Assembly: GCA_028622995.1 (NCBI GenBank) | Contig: JAJQJQ010000052.1 | Span: 1,674,001 to 1,738,000 of the forward strand | Reading direction: 5' to 3' | From: Panagrolaimus kolymaensis | Taxonomy: Eukaryota > Nematoda > Chromadorea > Rhabditida > Panagrolaimidae | DNA: 64,000 nt | In this document: positions 52,076 through 64,000 of the stretch, in pieces | Layout of the letters: every line of letters begins with the position of its first letter | Position numbering within the stretch: position 1 is the stretch's first letter | Made by a program: the position numbers and the translations under genes | The notes under the pieces: generated by a model | What the model saw: only the letters and a program-made list of their open reading frames with translations | The model's database searches: none | What the model was told of the DNA's origin: nothing

Positions 52076-53663
52076 ATTAAATATATGGCTCCCTCTCTTA
52101 AAAAAATAAAATCTATTATTTGTAATTTTTAAATTCATTTATATAATTATTTTTATGTAATTCATAAATAAAATAAAGCAATTTTTATACAAAAGTAAAA
52201 ATGAGTCGGAAAACAAAAGTTTGTTGCAACATTTGTATTTTTTTTTTTTTGGTGAATCGAACATACAACGTTTTGTTTCTCCGATTATTGCTTCACAAAA
52301 ATTATGAAAATCTTTATTGCCTTTTTAATTCACAGGTTGTTTGTAAAAAATGGACAATCATAATCGAAATCTATTTCCACACACAAAAAAAAATAGGTGA
52401 AATTTAAATAACTCAAATAATATGAAATTAAAGAAAGTATTAGCCAAAAGTGAATAATTTAAAACTTTTAATTGTTGTGTTTTCTTTCAAGGTGTCTAGG
52501 GTTTCCTCTTCATAATTATTAATTTTCGACCGGATGTGTGAAATGTTGGGAGCGAATGAGACTGGAGATATTTGAAAAGTTTATTCGAATTCAAACATTA
52601 AAACTCTGAGTAATTAATCCCGCTTAAATATATTGACAAACAGATATGATAAAGCTTTGATAAATTTAATTAAAACAAAATATTCCTACAAAAATAAACT
52701 AAAATATTCAAATAAAAAAAATCGAAATGGAGAATGGCACAAGTTTGGATTATTTGCTCGATTTTAACTTTCATCCAAAAAGAGGCAGTAAAAAAGCTTT
52801 TTTAAATTTTCGCCTGCAGGTAGACGAACAACCAAAGCTCAAATCTCCTTCCTGCAGCATCCAAAAGTGGGATGGCAGATGTTCACCTTCACAATCATCA
52901 ACAAAAACGAAGAAAAAAATGAAAGAAAACAACAGCAACTTTTTTGAAATGAATCATTGCCAGGGGAAGATGAACTTTAAGATAAAGAAGATTTTGCTAC
53001 AACAAAAAAATTGCAAAAATCAAAAGAATGAAATCCGCATTTGGCCCCATGCAAAAATAAAAAAGAAAGGGAAAAGGAAAATAAACAACCTTTCAAAATG
53101 GAAATTTTATCTAGCATTAGTTATAAACCAATCAATTTTTTAAATTTTAAAATAATAGATAAAAGTTTGAAAAATTATTTTTTTTTCTTACTTATAACTT
53201 TATGGATTTCGAATTTTGAACAATTTTCTTTTCACCATATATTTATGGTATCAATGATTTCATCATTTTTGAGGAAATTTGATATTTAATTTTGGCACGA
53301 AGGAAGGGTATCTGATTACTGTAATAATAACCACTGCCATTTTTATTTTTGTTAAGCTTTTGCCATATTTTTTCGATTTCTATGTTCTAATTTTCAAACA
53401 TAATGTTAATCATCGATGAGAATAGTAATTTCATAAACTTTTGTTTTAAAATCAAACATTGCATCAGCCGAGAATTAAATAGGTACATGCGCCCTTGTTG
53501 ATAATTAAATGATTGATAAAACTCAATGTGCAAAAGTAAAATAGTGTTCATTTGTTTTTTGTTCATCAACAACCTAAAAAAATTAAGAAATGTTTGTTTT
53601 TCTTTTAACTTGTTTTTCAATTTTTTTTCTTTCAATCAAAAAATAATGCAAAAAGGCAAAGAA

Positions 53664-53699
<36 letters not shown>

Positions 53700-53837
53700 A
53701 GAGATGGAAATCAAAACACTCAGTCGTCGTCAACAAACTTAACCAAAGTATTATTCTCCAAAATTTGTGTATCTTTCTATTTTTTTTTTTTGAAAGTCTT
53801 TATTTTATTTTATTAAACACATTTTTTGTTTTAAAAA
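52076..53837. other. Intergenic with a 33-bp poly(A) tract
   Basis: AT-rich. A Lys-rich frame (52727-53143) has no recognisable similarity and I do not call it. A run of 33 A lies at 53665-53697 on the plus strand. Confidence 0.4.
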
Positions 53838-55207
53838 ATGCCATCCAAGCGCCGGAATTTAAATGTACCTACAAATTTGCCTCAGCCAAAAAAAACTGAT
53901 GATATATTAAAGCGATTTATTTCAACGATGGAAAAATTAATATTATTTTTGGCGTTTGATTTTACAATAGAAAATTGGAAACAATATTTGCCTCAAAGAC
54001 TGCAGCCACAAAATATGGAAGTTGGATATCGTAAAGTTTCAAAGGAATGCATTCATCGCCCAACCGATCCTCCAAGAAATTCTCCAAGAAAAAATGTTCG
54101 TGGAAAAATTAAAACTTTTGATAAACCTGATGCATTTAAAATGCAACAGCAACAACAACAAAAAAATCGAGGAAATAATAATAAAAAATGGAAGCCTTCT
54201 TCAAATGCTTTGAAAGTTGGTGGAATTACTCCAAATAGACTTTCGAGTGTTATGGAAGGAAATGAATCTGCACCCTCGACTCCTATAACTACAAATCCAA
54301 ATTCCTTCGCGGCTGTTGAAAATGAAGCAGCTATTATTGATTCGGGTTTTAATAGCCCCCAAATTGTTCCAAATATTAATCCACTTCTTGATTTGATTAT
54401 TCAACCTTTAAAAAATCTTTGGTCGTCTAGCAATTCGTCTTTGACGGAACTCAATGACCACCAACCACAATCATTAGTAGTAGCAGCCGATGATGACTCA
54501 CAAGGTAACAAAATTGATGATAATCATGAACCTCAAAAAACTTTGAATGAAATGGAAATAGAAGAATTGCGAAAGCGAGCTGAAGAAATATTAATTCAAA
54601 ATCCTGAAAATTTTATTGAAAATGAAATAGCTCAAGAACTTGCAGCTAGAGTTGCAAGCCAAAGCAATAATAATAAGATTGAACAACAACCATTATTAAT
54701 AAATCAAGCAAAAAATGAACAACAAAATTATTTGCTTACAGAAACAGGTATGTATGTTTTGAAATTTTTTTTATAGTTTATGAAAATCAAAGTCCATGAT
54801 TATTAGAAAACTTTGGACATTAAAAGTTTTTAATAAAAACACTAAACAAAAAAGCGTAAAACTCATTCCACCGAGAGAGAGAGAAAAATGCTTCTGGATT
54901 AGAAACTTTTTGGCACTTTTTTTGGGACAAATATAACTGACTCAAAAAAATGATTTTCCATTTTTTGTTGAGTATTTGCGCTTTGATGTTTTTATTAAAA
55001 ATAATTTAACTCTTCTTTTTTTTGTTTCACAACCTTTTCTTGAACTTTCAACTTTCAGATGCAGCTCAAGTTGAGGAGAATCTTTTGATGCAACAACGAA
55101 TCCCATTCAATCTGGATAAAGAAGAAAATCTTGGAAATAATTTTTGTGTAAAAAGGACTACAACATTCCAATTGGAACCAATAAATAGTAATTTCATTAA
55201 AACTTAA
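53838..55207 (+). CDS. Hypothetical low-complexity protein, 352 aa
   Basis: Two exons, 53838-54747 and 55059-55207, phase 1, with a 311-bp intron. Basic N-terminus (MPSKRRNLNVPTNLPQPKK), a more ordered stretch (residues about 25-70, including FTIENWKQYLPQRLQ), then Gln/Asn-rich, acidic and Ser-rich sequence and a charged helix (EMEIEELRKRAEEILIQNPE). No known domain recognised. The basic start could be a nuclear signal. Exon 2 ends with an Asn-rich tail. Confidence 0.65.
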
Positions 55208-55897
55208 AAAAAGTTTTTTGTTGCATTTTTATTTTTTTTTTGAATTCATTATTATTTATTCAAACTTTTTATTATGGGTAAATTTGTGTTATAAAAATTT
55301 TCATTCTTTTTGGTTTTGTTTTTCCCAATGCTTTTCTTTTTTTTTCTTCGTTTTTATCATCTTTTCGTAGTTGTCTCATTAAACAACCATAATAAAGAAA
55401 AATGGAAAGCATGAGCTTCGTTTTTGTTTTCTCCTTTCAAGCCCAAAATTATTTTATTTGATAATGCTATATTTCATTTTTTCCATGTCAACGAGACGCA
55501 CACCTTTTTTCTTAGCCATTAAGTAATATGTCTTGTTATCAATTTTTTTCCTTCATTAACCACCAAAAAAATACACTTCATCATCGAAGAAAAAAACGAA
55601 AAGGTAAAATAAAGGTTCAAAGTTAACTTTTGAGAATCATGGAAGAACAAATATCATGAGAAAAAAATTCACATCCGCCCACTCATTTTGAAATCTTTAA
55701 AATTCGAGAACAAAATTGGAAAAACTGAAATATAAATAAAATGTCATTTTGGGAGTTTTTTAAAGACTATAAATGCAAGAATGAAAAGCCTTATCGCTCG
55801 ATTTATTCAGTTGACGTGGTCGATGCACAACGAGGCGGCTTTCATCGATTTTTGCTCTCCTTTAATTTATATATTATTATTTCTTAATTTTTTGTAA
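55208..55897. other. Intergenic, AT-rich
   Basis: Upstream region of the first kinase gene; nothing recognisable. Confidence 0.4.
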
Positions 55898-57767
55898 ATG
55901 CCATCACAAATATTTAATATTACTGAATTTCAAATAAATAATCTACCAATTCGAGTTTTATCGGTGGAACGTTATGATCCTTTAACGGTTATTCATAACA
56001 GCAATCATAGCCTTGTAGTGTCAGTTAAAAAGGAACAAGTTTTTGTTTTTAAATAAAAGTTTAATTTTTTTTAATTTTTAAGAAAATCATGGGATAATGA
56101 TAATAATAAAATGGTAATCCTTAAAAAGATTACGGATCCTTTGTCATCGGCATATGAATCAAAAAAGATTTATCGTGAAATGGAATTAGCTACGAAACTT
56201 CGGCATAAAAATGTAAGTTTGTTGTTGGAAAGTTAAGTTTGGCTGTAATTATGGATTATGAAATTGGGTCAAAAGGAACAACATTAAATAGTCGGCAGCT
56301 AACTTCCAAATTATTGGCTGTGACACTCAAGTATCAGTGTCAATGAATTTCAAAATTATGCAACCCTGTCTTCTGTTGCAAAAAAGCTCCAAAAAAACGT
56401 TGGATTTTTACCCCTAAAAACTTTCCATTTTTATAGCCCGGAAATTTTTAAAGTTCTTGTTTGATTTTCAAAAGACTTTGATTCCAAAATCAAAAATAAA
56501 TTCCATTTTTTTCTAATAACATTTTAGATCCTCTGTTTAATTGATGCATATACTCCACAAGAAGATTGGAGTTTATTTATGGAATTATATTTTGTTTTTC
56601 CTTATATGGATTCAACCCTTCGAACTTTGAATACTCATCAAAGGTCACAATTAACAAATAAAAAATCTGGTGCAGAATATATAGGTTTTTTAATTCATCA
56701 ACTTTTAACCGCAGTAAAATATTTGCATCAATCTAAACTTAAACTCGTTCATCGAGATATACGACCAGATAATATTTATATTTGTAAACCATCTGAAAAT
56801 GATTTAACTCAAACTATTTTAAAATTGGGAGATATAGGTTCATCAAGACAAAAACCTCCTTCCTCGGAGGAAGTAGTCTCCATATATCCGGCGAGTTATC
56901 CATATCGAGCACCTGAAATTGTTTTAACTGATAGTTATGAACCTTCCGTGGATATTTGGAGTGTAGCATGTGTGCTCGCGGAATTAATAATTGGTCGACC
57001 TACTTTTCAACGTCGTAGTTCATTTAATCTTATTTTTGATATTATTTCTACGATTGGTTTAACTGATGATGAAATATCTAAATTACCTGATTATTTACAA
57101 ATAAAAGTTAAAAGAAATCCAGAAAAATTTAGAAAAAATAAAATTAATGAAATGTTTGATGATTTTATGCTTCCTAATTGGGAGAAGCAAGGAATAGGAG
57201 GAAGAGAGTTTAGAACTTTACTTAATTATATGTTTGCATATAATCCAAAAGATCGAATGACCGCTGATGAATTATTAGAACTACCCATATGGAAATATCT
57301 TAAACGTCCAAATGATGAAGCTACAACCGATGTTGATATGGAAGTCGAATATTCAGAAAATTATGGTGAAGTTAAAGAATCAAATTCAAATTGGAAAAGT
57401 AAATAAAAAAATTAGGAGGAAGCGAAAGAGGAAATTTAAAGGCGTCAAAGAGTCTATTTTTTTTCAAAGCTGGAAACAAAAAACATAAATGTTTGCCAAG
57501 TTTTTTACTCTCAAAACAAAACAAAAAAAAATAACTGTCAGACATAATGGCGCTTTATAAGTATCTCTGATTCTCAGCTATCTAACCAACCACTATTGAC
57601 GACTAACTTATAAAAGTCGTGTTTTTTTAGAAAAAGTTTTCAATAAATTAATGGAATATAAAAAAGAAACAACAGAAACAGCGAAACCTGAAAAAGCTTC
57701 TTCTGCCTCAGCTTCAGTTGCATTTGAAGCACCTCCACCACCACCACCACCATCATCAAAATCTTGA
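55898..57767 (+). CDS. GSK3-like CMGC kinase 1 (divergent)
   Basis: Four exons: 55898-56019, 56083-56212, 56528-57398 and 57631-57767; 419 aa. Protein kinase fold of the GSK3/shaggy type: ATP-site lysine in MVILKKI, catalytic loop VHRDIRPDNIYI, APE motif YRAPEIVLTDSYEPSVDIWS, and the C-lobe CMGC insert. Departures from an active kinase are Arg for the catalytic-loop Lys (HRDIR), DIG instead of DFG, and a Gly-poor nucleotide loop (HNSNHSLV). Exon 4 adds a Lys-, Ala/Ser- and Pro-rich tail. The exon 1 donor (GTCAGT) is weak. It may have reduced activity. C. elegans has similar germline-biased GSK3-like families. Confidence 0.85.
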
Positions 57768-59221
57768 ACCCTCATTTCTCTAATCTTTGATTAAAAAAAA
57801 CAAAAATTATTCATTCTTTCTCTACTAAAAGTTAACACAAAGTTTTATAGTTGTTGTTATAAAGTAATCAATCAATTCAGAGAGATAAATCCATTGTTGT
57901 TGATTTTTTTTTAAAATTATTTGTTGTACTAATTTTTTGTTTTATTTGTTATAATTTATAAGTTTAAAGAGAAAAGAATAAAGTACGACTTAAATATATA
58001 TATTTTTTAGGTAAGAAGCTTAACTCAGACTATCAAAAAAATTGTAAAATTTAATAAGTAATAAAAAAGTTATATCAACGAAGAAAAGAGAGAAGAAAAA
58101 AGAAGCAAAGCTAAAACAGAAGCAGCTTACACAAATCAGAAAAATTTAATACTAATCATAGCTGAAAAATCCTATAACTTTTCTAACCAACAAACAAAAA
58201 ATTGTAAAAATATGTTATCTCCTTTTTTGCGACGACAAAAAGTTTAGATTCTAATAAATTTTTTGGAATTAAATATTCTAAAATTCTCTCTCAAAATAAA
58301 TAAACCTACTAACTCAGACGATTTTTCCATGAAAGTGCAGGATTTTTTTGGCAGAAAAATTTTGTTCATTTTTTTTCTTCTTCTGATTATGGACCGAGTA
58401 CGCGTACACTTATTAAAAATATTTTTATCGAAAACAACATCCTTGAACGGAAGTAAAAGTAAAAGTAAAATCAGCAGCAAGCATGCGAGTAGTAAAGAAA
58501 AAGTACAAAAACGGAAGTATGTATTCCTCAAATTCATCCAAGATTTTTTTTCTCCAAAACTACGATCGACCAAAAAAGGAAAAAAATAAAGTTGCCTAAA
58601 AAAATTTCCTTCAACAACGATAAAAATATTTTTTAAACATTTTATGTTTTATGAAAGTCCTGTAATGAATAAGAATAAGACCATGCCCCTTTTTTTCTTG
58701 CCACCACCCACTCCTTATTTTTTTCGGGAATCTTCATTTTTTAATTTTTCTTTTTTTATAAAGTTCCTTATTTACATCTTTCTCGTTCATTATATTTCCG
58801 TTTTTTTTTGTTATCTAAATGAGCAATTTTTTATTTATTTTTTTTATAAATCTTTTCATGATTCAAACTAAAAACTTTTTTCCCTTTCCGGTAATGACTC
58901 ACTCATTCATTAAAACAAAGCATAATTCAAAAACTAAAGCCTAGTATAATTTTTTCTTTTCATTTTTATTTTTAATTGCTGTCGATAGTTTCGATTGCAT
59001 TCTTCTCTCTTCATCAACGACCCTTTAAAACTAACCAACCAACAAAAAAAAAACACAAAAGCAAGCAAATTTTCTCTTATCAATTATTGGCCAAAAAAAA
59101 GAAAAAGCTAGCTACTAACCCCTTTTAAAAAAATCGCTAATTTTTCTATTTATTGCAATTGCATCTTTCATTTCTCAACCATATTTAAAGCAAGCAAACA
59201 CCACTACCACAAAATAAAATT
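57768..59221. other. Intergenic between kinases 1 and 2
   Basis: AT-rich. Open frames on both strands at 58244-58589 overlap each other almost exactly and neither is supported. Confidence 0.45.
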
Positions 59222-60879
59222 ATGTCATACCTAACAACTACGACGGCGGCGACACCACCATCTTCTTTTATTTCTACCGTATTGAATGCATCACCAACTA
59301 CCGGCTTTATTCGAGTTGATACACCTGATAATTATGAAGCCATTACGGTTATAGCTGAAGGAATTCAAGGTACTGTTATGTAAGCATTTTTTTAAAAATT
59401 ATTTTGGATTAATACTAATTTTAATAATATTTTTTTAAGTGAAGCTTGGGATTCAGTAAATGCTAAAAGATTAGCAATTAAAAAATGCAGGGATCTTTTC
59501 ACGGATCCAAGTCGAGCTAAACAATGTTATCGTGAATTTGCTCTTGCTGCTACAGTAAACCATGAAAATGTAAGAGATTTTTTTATTAAAAAAAATTCAA
59601 GAAACCGTAAAATAAAGAAATCACAAAAATTTAACGCGCAAAAATATTTAGTTTATGCTTTAAAAAAGTTTTTACTCCACATAAAAAATACGAACAATTC
59701 CCTGATTTTTTGACTTTGAAACATATTTCAATTAAAAAATGATTTTTCGCATCATAAATATCAATTTTGGCATTTTTACAACTTTTATGACTAAATTTCC
59801 ATGGATAAACTATAAACTTTTTAAGATAATACGGTTACAAGATGCATATACGCCTCAACAATCTATCAATGAGTTCACTGATATTTATTATGTTTTTGAT
59901 TGTATGGATTGCAACCTTTATCAATTTAGTCATAATCGAAGAGATTTATTTACTCATCGACATGGCGGGGATTTTATTGGGTTACTTATGCGACAACTTC
60001 TTTGTGCAGTGAAATTTTTGCATCAACCTAAACTTCGTTTAATTCATCGAGATATTAAACCAACCAATATTCTCGTAAAGCATACGAAGGAACATAAATT
60101 TGATTATCTGTTGAAACTCGCAGATTTGGGAAGTGCAAGACAAATTCCACCAACGAATGATGAAATAATGTCCCAATATGTTGTAGCTCGAGCATATCGG
60201 GCTCCAGAAGTTATATTAACTGATAATTATGAAAGACAAGTAGATTTATGGTCAGTTGGATGTGTTATAGCTGAATTAATAATTGGAAAACCTTTATTTG
60301 TTGAAATTGATAGTTTTAAACTTGTTTATTCTATTATGGAAGCTGTGGATTTAACTAATGAAGATGTTAAGAAATTACCTCAATTTGTTCGAGATAACGT
60401 CATGCAAGACCCGGGAAGATTTGTAAATAGTTGTTTGGAAGTTATTTTGCGTCATAGTGCTCCAGCATGGGAATCATCCAAAATTGGAATAACTGCATAT
60501 GTGTTTTTAGTGAAACGTTTATTAGCTTTTAATCCTGCAAATCGAATTACAGCTGAAGAAGCATTAAATTTACCTATGTGGTCAACATTAAGTAATAAAC
60601 ATTGTTATTATGATAGAGAAGCAACAAACGAATATTCTGAAGTATATAATAATCAAAATTATGGTACAACTTGGAAGGGTAAGTAAAACAAAAAACGCAG
60701 CAGCTAAAAAGTCAAAGTTTCTTTTAAAAAACCGAAGCAATTTTACTATAAAATTTTTTTTTATAGAAATACTTTTTAATATGATTAACGAATATCATCA
60801 ATGGATAGTAAGACTCGACAATGCAAAAAACGAGACACCTCCATCTTCAGATTCTTCACAAAAATCTCCTTTTGGATAA
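59222..60879 (+). CDS. GSK3-like CMGC kinase 2
   Basis: Four exons: 59222-59379, 59440-59569, 59826-60678 and 60767-60879; 417 aa. The glycine loop (EGIQGTV), ATP-site lysine (LAIKKC), complete catalytic loop (LIHRDIKPTNILV), DLG in place of DFG, and YRAPEVILTDNYERQVDLWS are present. This is the only one of the three with an intact HRDxKxxN. Exon 2 is 130 bp, the same as in both neighbours, and intron phases agree. The short N-terminal Thr/Ala/Ser-rich extension and the C-terminal helix (MINEYHQWIV) are outside the kinase domain. The YVVARAYRAPE segment stands where GSK3 has its activation-loop tyrosine region. Confidence 0.9.
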
Positions 60880-62199
60880 TTTACCTTATCGATGCAATTG
60901 ATATGGTAAAACCCATACACATTTATCTTCAAAACCTTCCCGAAATATGACATCCTTAGAAAATTACTGGTTTACATTTATTAATTTTTATTGAATAATT
61001 TGCAATGTATTTTTTTCAACTTTCAAATATGCATACATAAAATTTTTAATTGATATTAAAATAAAATTTTAAAAGTTACTTCTCTCACAAACAGCTACTT
61101 GCTATGTAATTCGATGAATTTTATAATTTTTTTTAAATCAAAAAATCCTTTGACAAACTTTGGTTGGATTAAATATTGCATTTTTCTTTTTCTACGGTGT
61201 TTTTGCTTGCTTCGCAGTCTCATATTTATTATTTTTTTCCTTGATTTCCGTGAATCTCAATCAACGAAATAAGAAAAATGCAAAACCTGAATCAGCAATA
61301 TTAAGTTTTATAATCGATATTGGGTCTTATAATGTTGATCACAAAGAGTCTCACCCTCACTCATTAAGTATCTATAATTAGTTTTACGTAACAAATAAAT
61401 TTTTTGATAAGACAAAAAAATAAAATAAAAAATCTTGAGTAATGAATGCTTAAAAAATGCTCCACTATGGCGCCAAGAATTTTGCCTTTTTTTAAAAAAA
61501 GAAAAATAAGTATTTCAAATAGTGCTAATAATAATACGGTATCATCAACCAATAAGCAGACAGACACACACACATACAGAAATTTCGATAAGCTTTTTTT
61601 TCTTTTTATTTTATCATAATAGCGGCTGCATATGAAAAGCACATGAAATGAAGAAAAAAAGTTGACGACTCTATGTATCAAATAGGCTTTCAATAAAGTA
61701 AACTGTAGGGAAATTTAAAACAACTATGTATGTATGTGGTGTTTTATCTTTATGTATGTACATAATACTTTTTAATGAAGTCAAAAAAAACTATCATAGC
61801 AGTAGTACATACACTTTCGGTTCGACAGACGGTAAAAAAATTTTTTTTACATTAGCGCGTAGTTGCTTATGGATTGAAAAGCAAAAATACGCCGTCGCGA
61901 ACATGTTTTTATTTTTTGTTTTCAAAACGTCGTGACATTGTAATTCCTTTACTTTTGAATTAACTTTATAAAATTCTTCGTTTACCTGAACAAAATAATT
62001 AAAAAATCTTAAAGTTGTTATTTCTACTATATTTTTTGTTGTTGTTTTGTTGCTTATCAATTTTTTAAGGCAAAAAAGGTGGAGCTTTTTATTTTAGAGA
62101 TCGTTTTTTTCTTAGGTTTTTCTTTGTTTCATTTCATTCATATTGTTGTTTCAAAACTTCTGTACTCAAAAAAATAAAATAATGTTATTGCAGGGTAAA
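60880..62199. other. Intergenic between kinases 2 and 3
   Basis: AT-rich, no gene supported. A TTGCAG acceptor lies six bases before the start of kinase 3. Confidence 0.45.
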
Positions 62200-63798
62200 A
62201 TGCAATTTTATCCTTACATGTTAAGTTTTAATAATGAACCACCAACACAACTATACTCTCCTGAACGATATGAACCACAAAAAGCTATAGGAAAGGGTTC
62301 ACAAGGAATGGTTTAGTATGTTTTATTTTTTGTCTTCAAAGTTAAAAATAAATAAATTAATAATTAAACCTTTTTATTTTAAGTGTTGCATATGATATAA
62401 AGAAAATGAAATTTGTTGTTATCAAACAATTCACTCGATCATTTTCAAATGCTGAAGATGTGAAACGATATTGTCGAGAATTTGATTTGCACAGAATTGT
62501 AAATCATAAAAATGTAAGCTTTTAAAAGTTTAGATGCTAGCTAAAATGTGGCTCATTTAAATATAAAGCTATAAATTGTAAAAATTTAATTACTAAATTC
62601 TACAGTAAATTTTTGTGATTAAAAAAAGGACAAAAAAATTCCTTTTATTCAGCCTTGTTATTAGTCGGTTATAAAATACATATACTATTTTTATAACGAA
62701 CACGTTTTACAGATCCTTAAATTAGAATATGCTTATACGACTGCAGATTCAATTTCAAACTTTAATGATATGTACCTAGTTACTGAACTTATGGATTCCA
62801 ACCTTAATCAATTTCAAAAAAATAATCGAGGTCATTTTACACATCGATGTGGAGGAGATTTCATTGGATTATTAATACATTCAATTTTATCCGCTCTCAC
62901 ATATTTACATCTAAATAATCTTGCTCATCGCGATATAACACCAGCAAATATTTTGGTTAAAAAATATCCAGAACATAAATTCAATTATGTTTTCAAACTT
63001 GCTGATTTTGGTTTATCCCGTAAACTTCCTGAGGATGTAAATCAAAATATCACTAAAGATATTGGAACTATGTTTTATCGAGCCCCAGAAATTATTTTAA
63101 CTGGAAACTATCGACTGTCGGTGGATTTGTGGTCGGTTGGATGTATCCTATATGAAATGATTATAGGCAACATTTTGTTTAAAATAAAAAATCAACATGA
63201 TACCCATGCTTTGCTTAATTTAATCGTTGATAAAATTTCACTCAGTGATGAAGAATTTTTTTCATTACCTAAATATATTATCGATTACACTTTAAAGCGT
63301 AACATCAATTATTATCAAGACAAATTGGACCAATTCTTACCTGATGACCTTCATGTATGGCCGGTCTCACATATTGGAATGAAAGAGTTTAGAAATCTTT
63401 TGCATCAAATGTTAGAATTTGATCCACAAAATCGAATAACTGCTGCTAAAGCATTAAACTTAGATATTTGGGATTATTTACAAAAGTGTAGTTTTTACCC
63501 TTTTGAAAATGATATGGAAATTATAAACCAAAACAGAGGTGAATATGATAGCAATGGAGATGCTGAATATTATAAAAGTAAGTGATTGAAGAAAAAATTT
63601 TCGTTTATCCGCTTCAAAAAATGTAATGAAAGCATGCCTTGAAAATTGAGTTTAAGACTCCATCACATTGCACCATCCTCTTTAGCAGTTATTGTGTTAA
63701 CTCATTGACTATGAAGCGTAACATTGTAATTTTTAGAGATACTATTCGAGCGACTAAATGAATATCAAGCAATGATTGCAAATAACTCCAACTCTTAA
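62200..63798 (+). CDS. GSK3-like CMGC kinase 3 (altered catalytic loop)
   Basis: Four exons: 62200-62315, 62384-62513, 62713-63577 and 63737-63798; 390 aa. Glycine loop IGKGSQGMVY, ATP-site lysine VVIKQF, true DFG (KLADFGLSR) and YRAPEIILTGNYRLSVDLWS are present. The catalytic loop reads AHRDITPANILV, with Thr where Ser/Thr kinases have Lys, so the phosphotransfer step may be weakened even though the metal-binding DFG is intact. Exon 2 is again 130 bp and exon 4 encodes a short helix (ILFERLNEYQAMI) like that of kinase 2. Probably the third member of a tandem expansion. Confidence 0.9.
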
Positions 63799-63910
63799 CT
63801 TTGCTACCAACAAAAAGAAAATGTAAATAACAGAATATTTCCCACGATCTCATACATATTCGACTATGCCTGTTCTCCAAATACATGAATAATCAAGCCA
63901 AGCAAACGGC

Positions 63911-63918
63911 TATAAAAG
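63911..63918 (+). promoter_or_regulatory. TATA box of the last, partial gene
   Basis: TATAAAAG about 60 bp before the next start codon, in the same spacing as in the array genes. Confidence 0.5.
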
Positions 63919-63978
63919 CAGCCCGATTCCACTCAATATTCATTCGAAGGCAGCCGCCAGCAGTCTCACTGGTTGAAA

Positions 63979-64000
63979 ATGAAGGGTTACTACGAAATCA
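63979..64000 (+). CDS. Start of a gene cut by the window edge
   Basis: ATG following the TATA box and a GC-richer leader. Only seven full codons (MKGYYEI) are inside the window, too few to assign a product. Confidence 0.4.

Noticed and set aside
52727..53143. 138-codon plus-strand frame
   Set aside because: Lys/Asn-rich with no recognisable motif, promoter or acceptor; may be chance or a decayed insertion.
58244..58589. Overlapping frames on both strands between kinases 1 and 2
   Set aside because: Each is nearly the mirror of the other and neither has coding-like composition.

Overview
This is a eukaryotic nuclear window, most likely from a nematode. Coding exons are split by very short introns (48-60 bp is common) with GT donors and TTTTCAG or TTTTTAG acceptors. 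Intergenic DNA is very AT-rich, and several start codons sit just downstream of an acceptor with no visible partner exon, as expected for spliced-leader trans-splicing. LIN-7, GSK3-like kinase paralogs and an operon-like run of mitochondrial genes fit this. I cannot name the species.

1-19,977: six near-identical copies of a five-exon gene for an unrecognised type I membrane protein (649 aa), in two blocks of three (112-7,937 and 11,024-18,849). Within a block the units repeat every 2,838 bp. The second block is a copy of the first at a constant offset of 10,912 bp for at least 8,518 bp, including the 5' region of a CNBP-like zinc-knuckle gene. Only the second copy keeps the CNBP coding sequence (19,536-19,977). 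Between the blocks lie an olfactomedin-domain exon fragment, a retroelement-like remnant and a 221-aa gene of unknown function. The six copies differ almost only in the ectodomain.

19,978-31,248: two adjacent Gln/Pro-rich disordered proteins that share a short helical segment, then a long stretch with a 190-bp-arm fold-back element, a tRNA-like element, and a solo inverted copy of the hairpin repeat found in the array spacers. A complete LIN-7 gene follows on the minus strand.

31,249-42,150: an SLC26 anion transporter (+) converges on GAPDH (-). After a gene-poor 2.6 kb come three minus-strand genes for mitochondrial proteins in transcription order MRPL27, ISCA2 and TTC19, spaced like an operon.

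42,151-64,000: long AT-rich stretches carrying a 169-aa protein, a CYP2-like cytochrome P450 (-), a hydrophilic helical 193-aa protein, a 352-aa low-complexity protein, and three tandem GSK3-like kinases with the same four-exon structure. Two of the kinases lack the usual catalytic-loop lysine. The window ends just inside the first exon of a TATA-driven gene.

Exon coordinates were derived by hand from reading frame and splice consensus. Each CDS entry spans start to stop, with exons given in the evidence.
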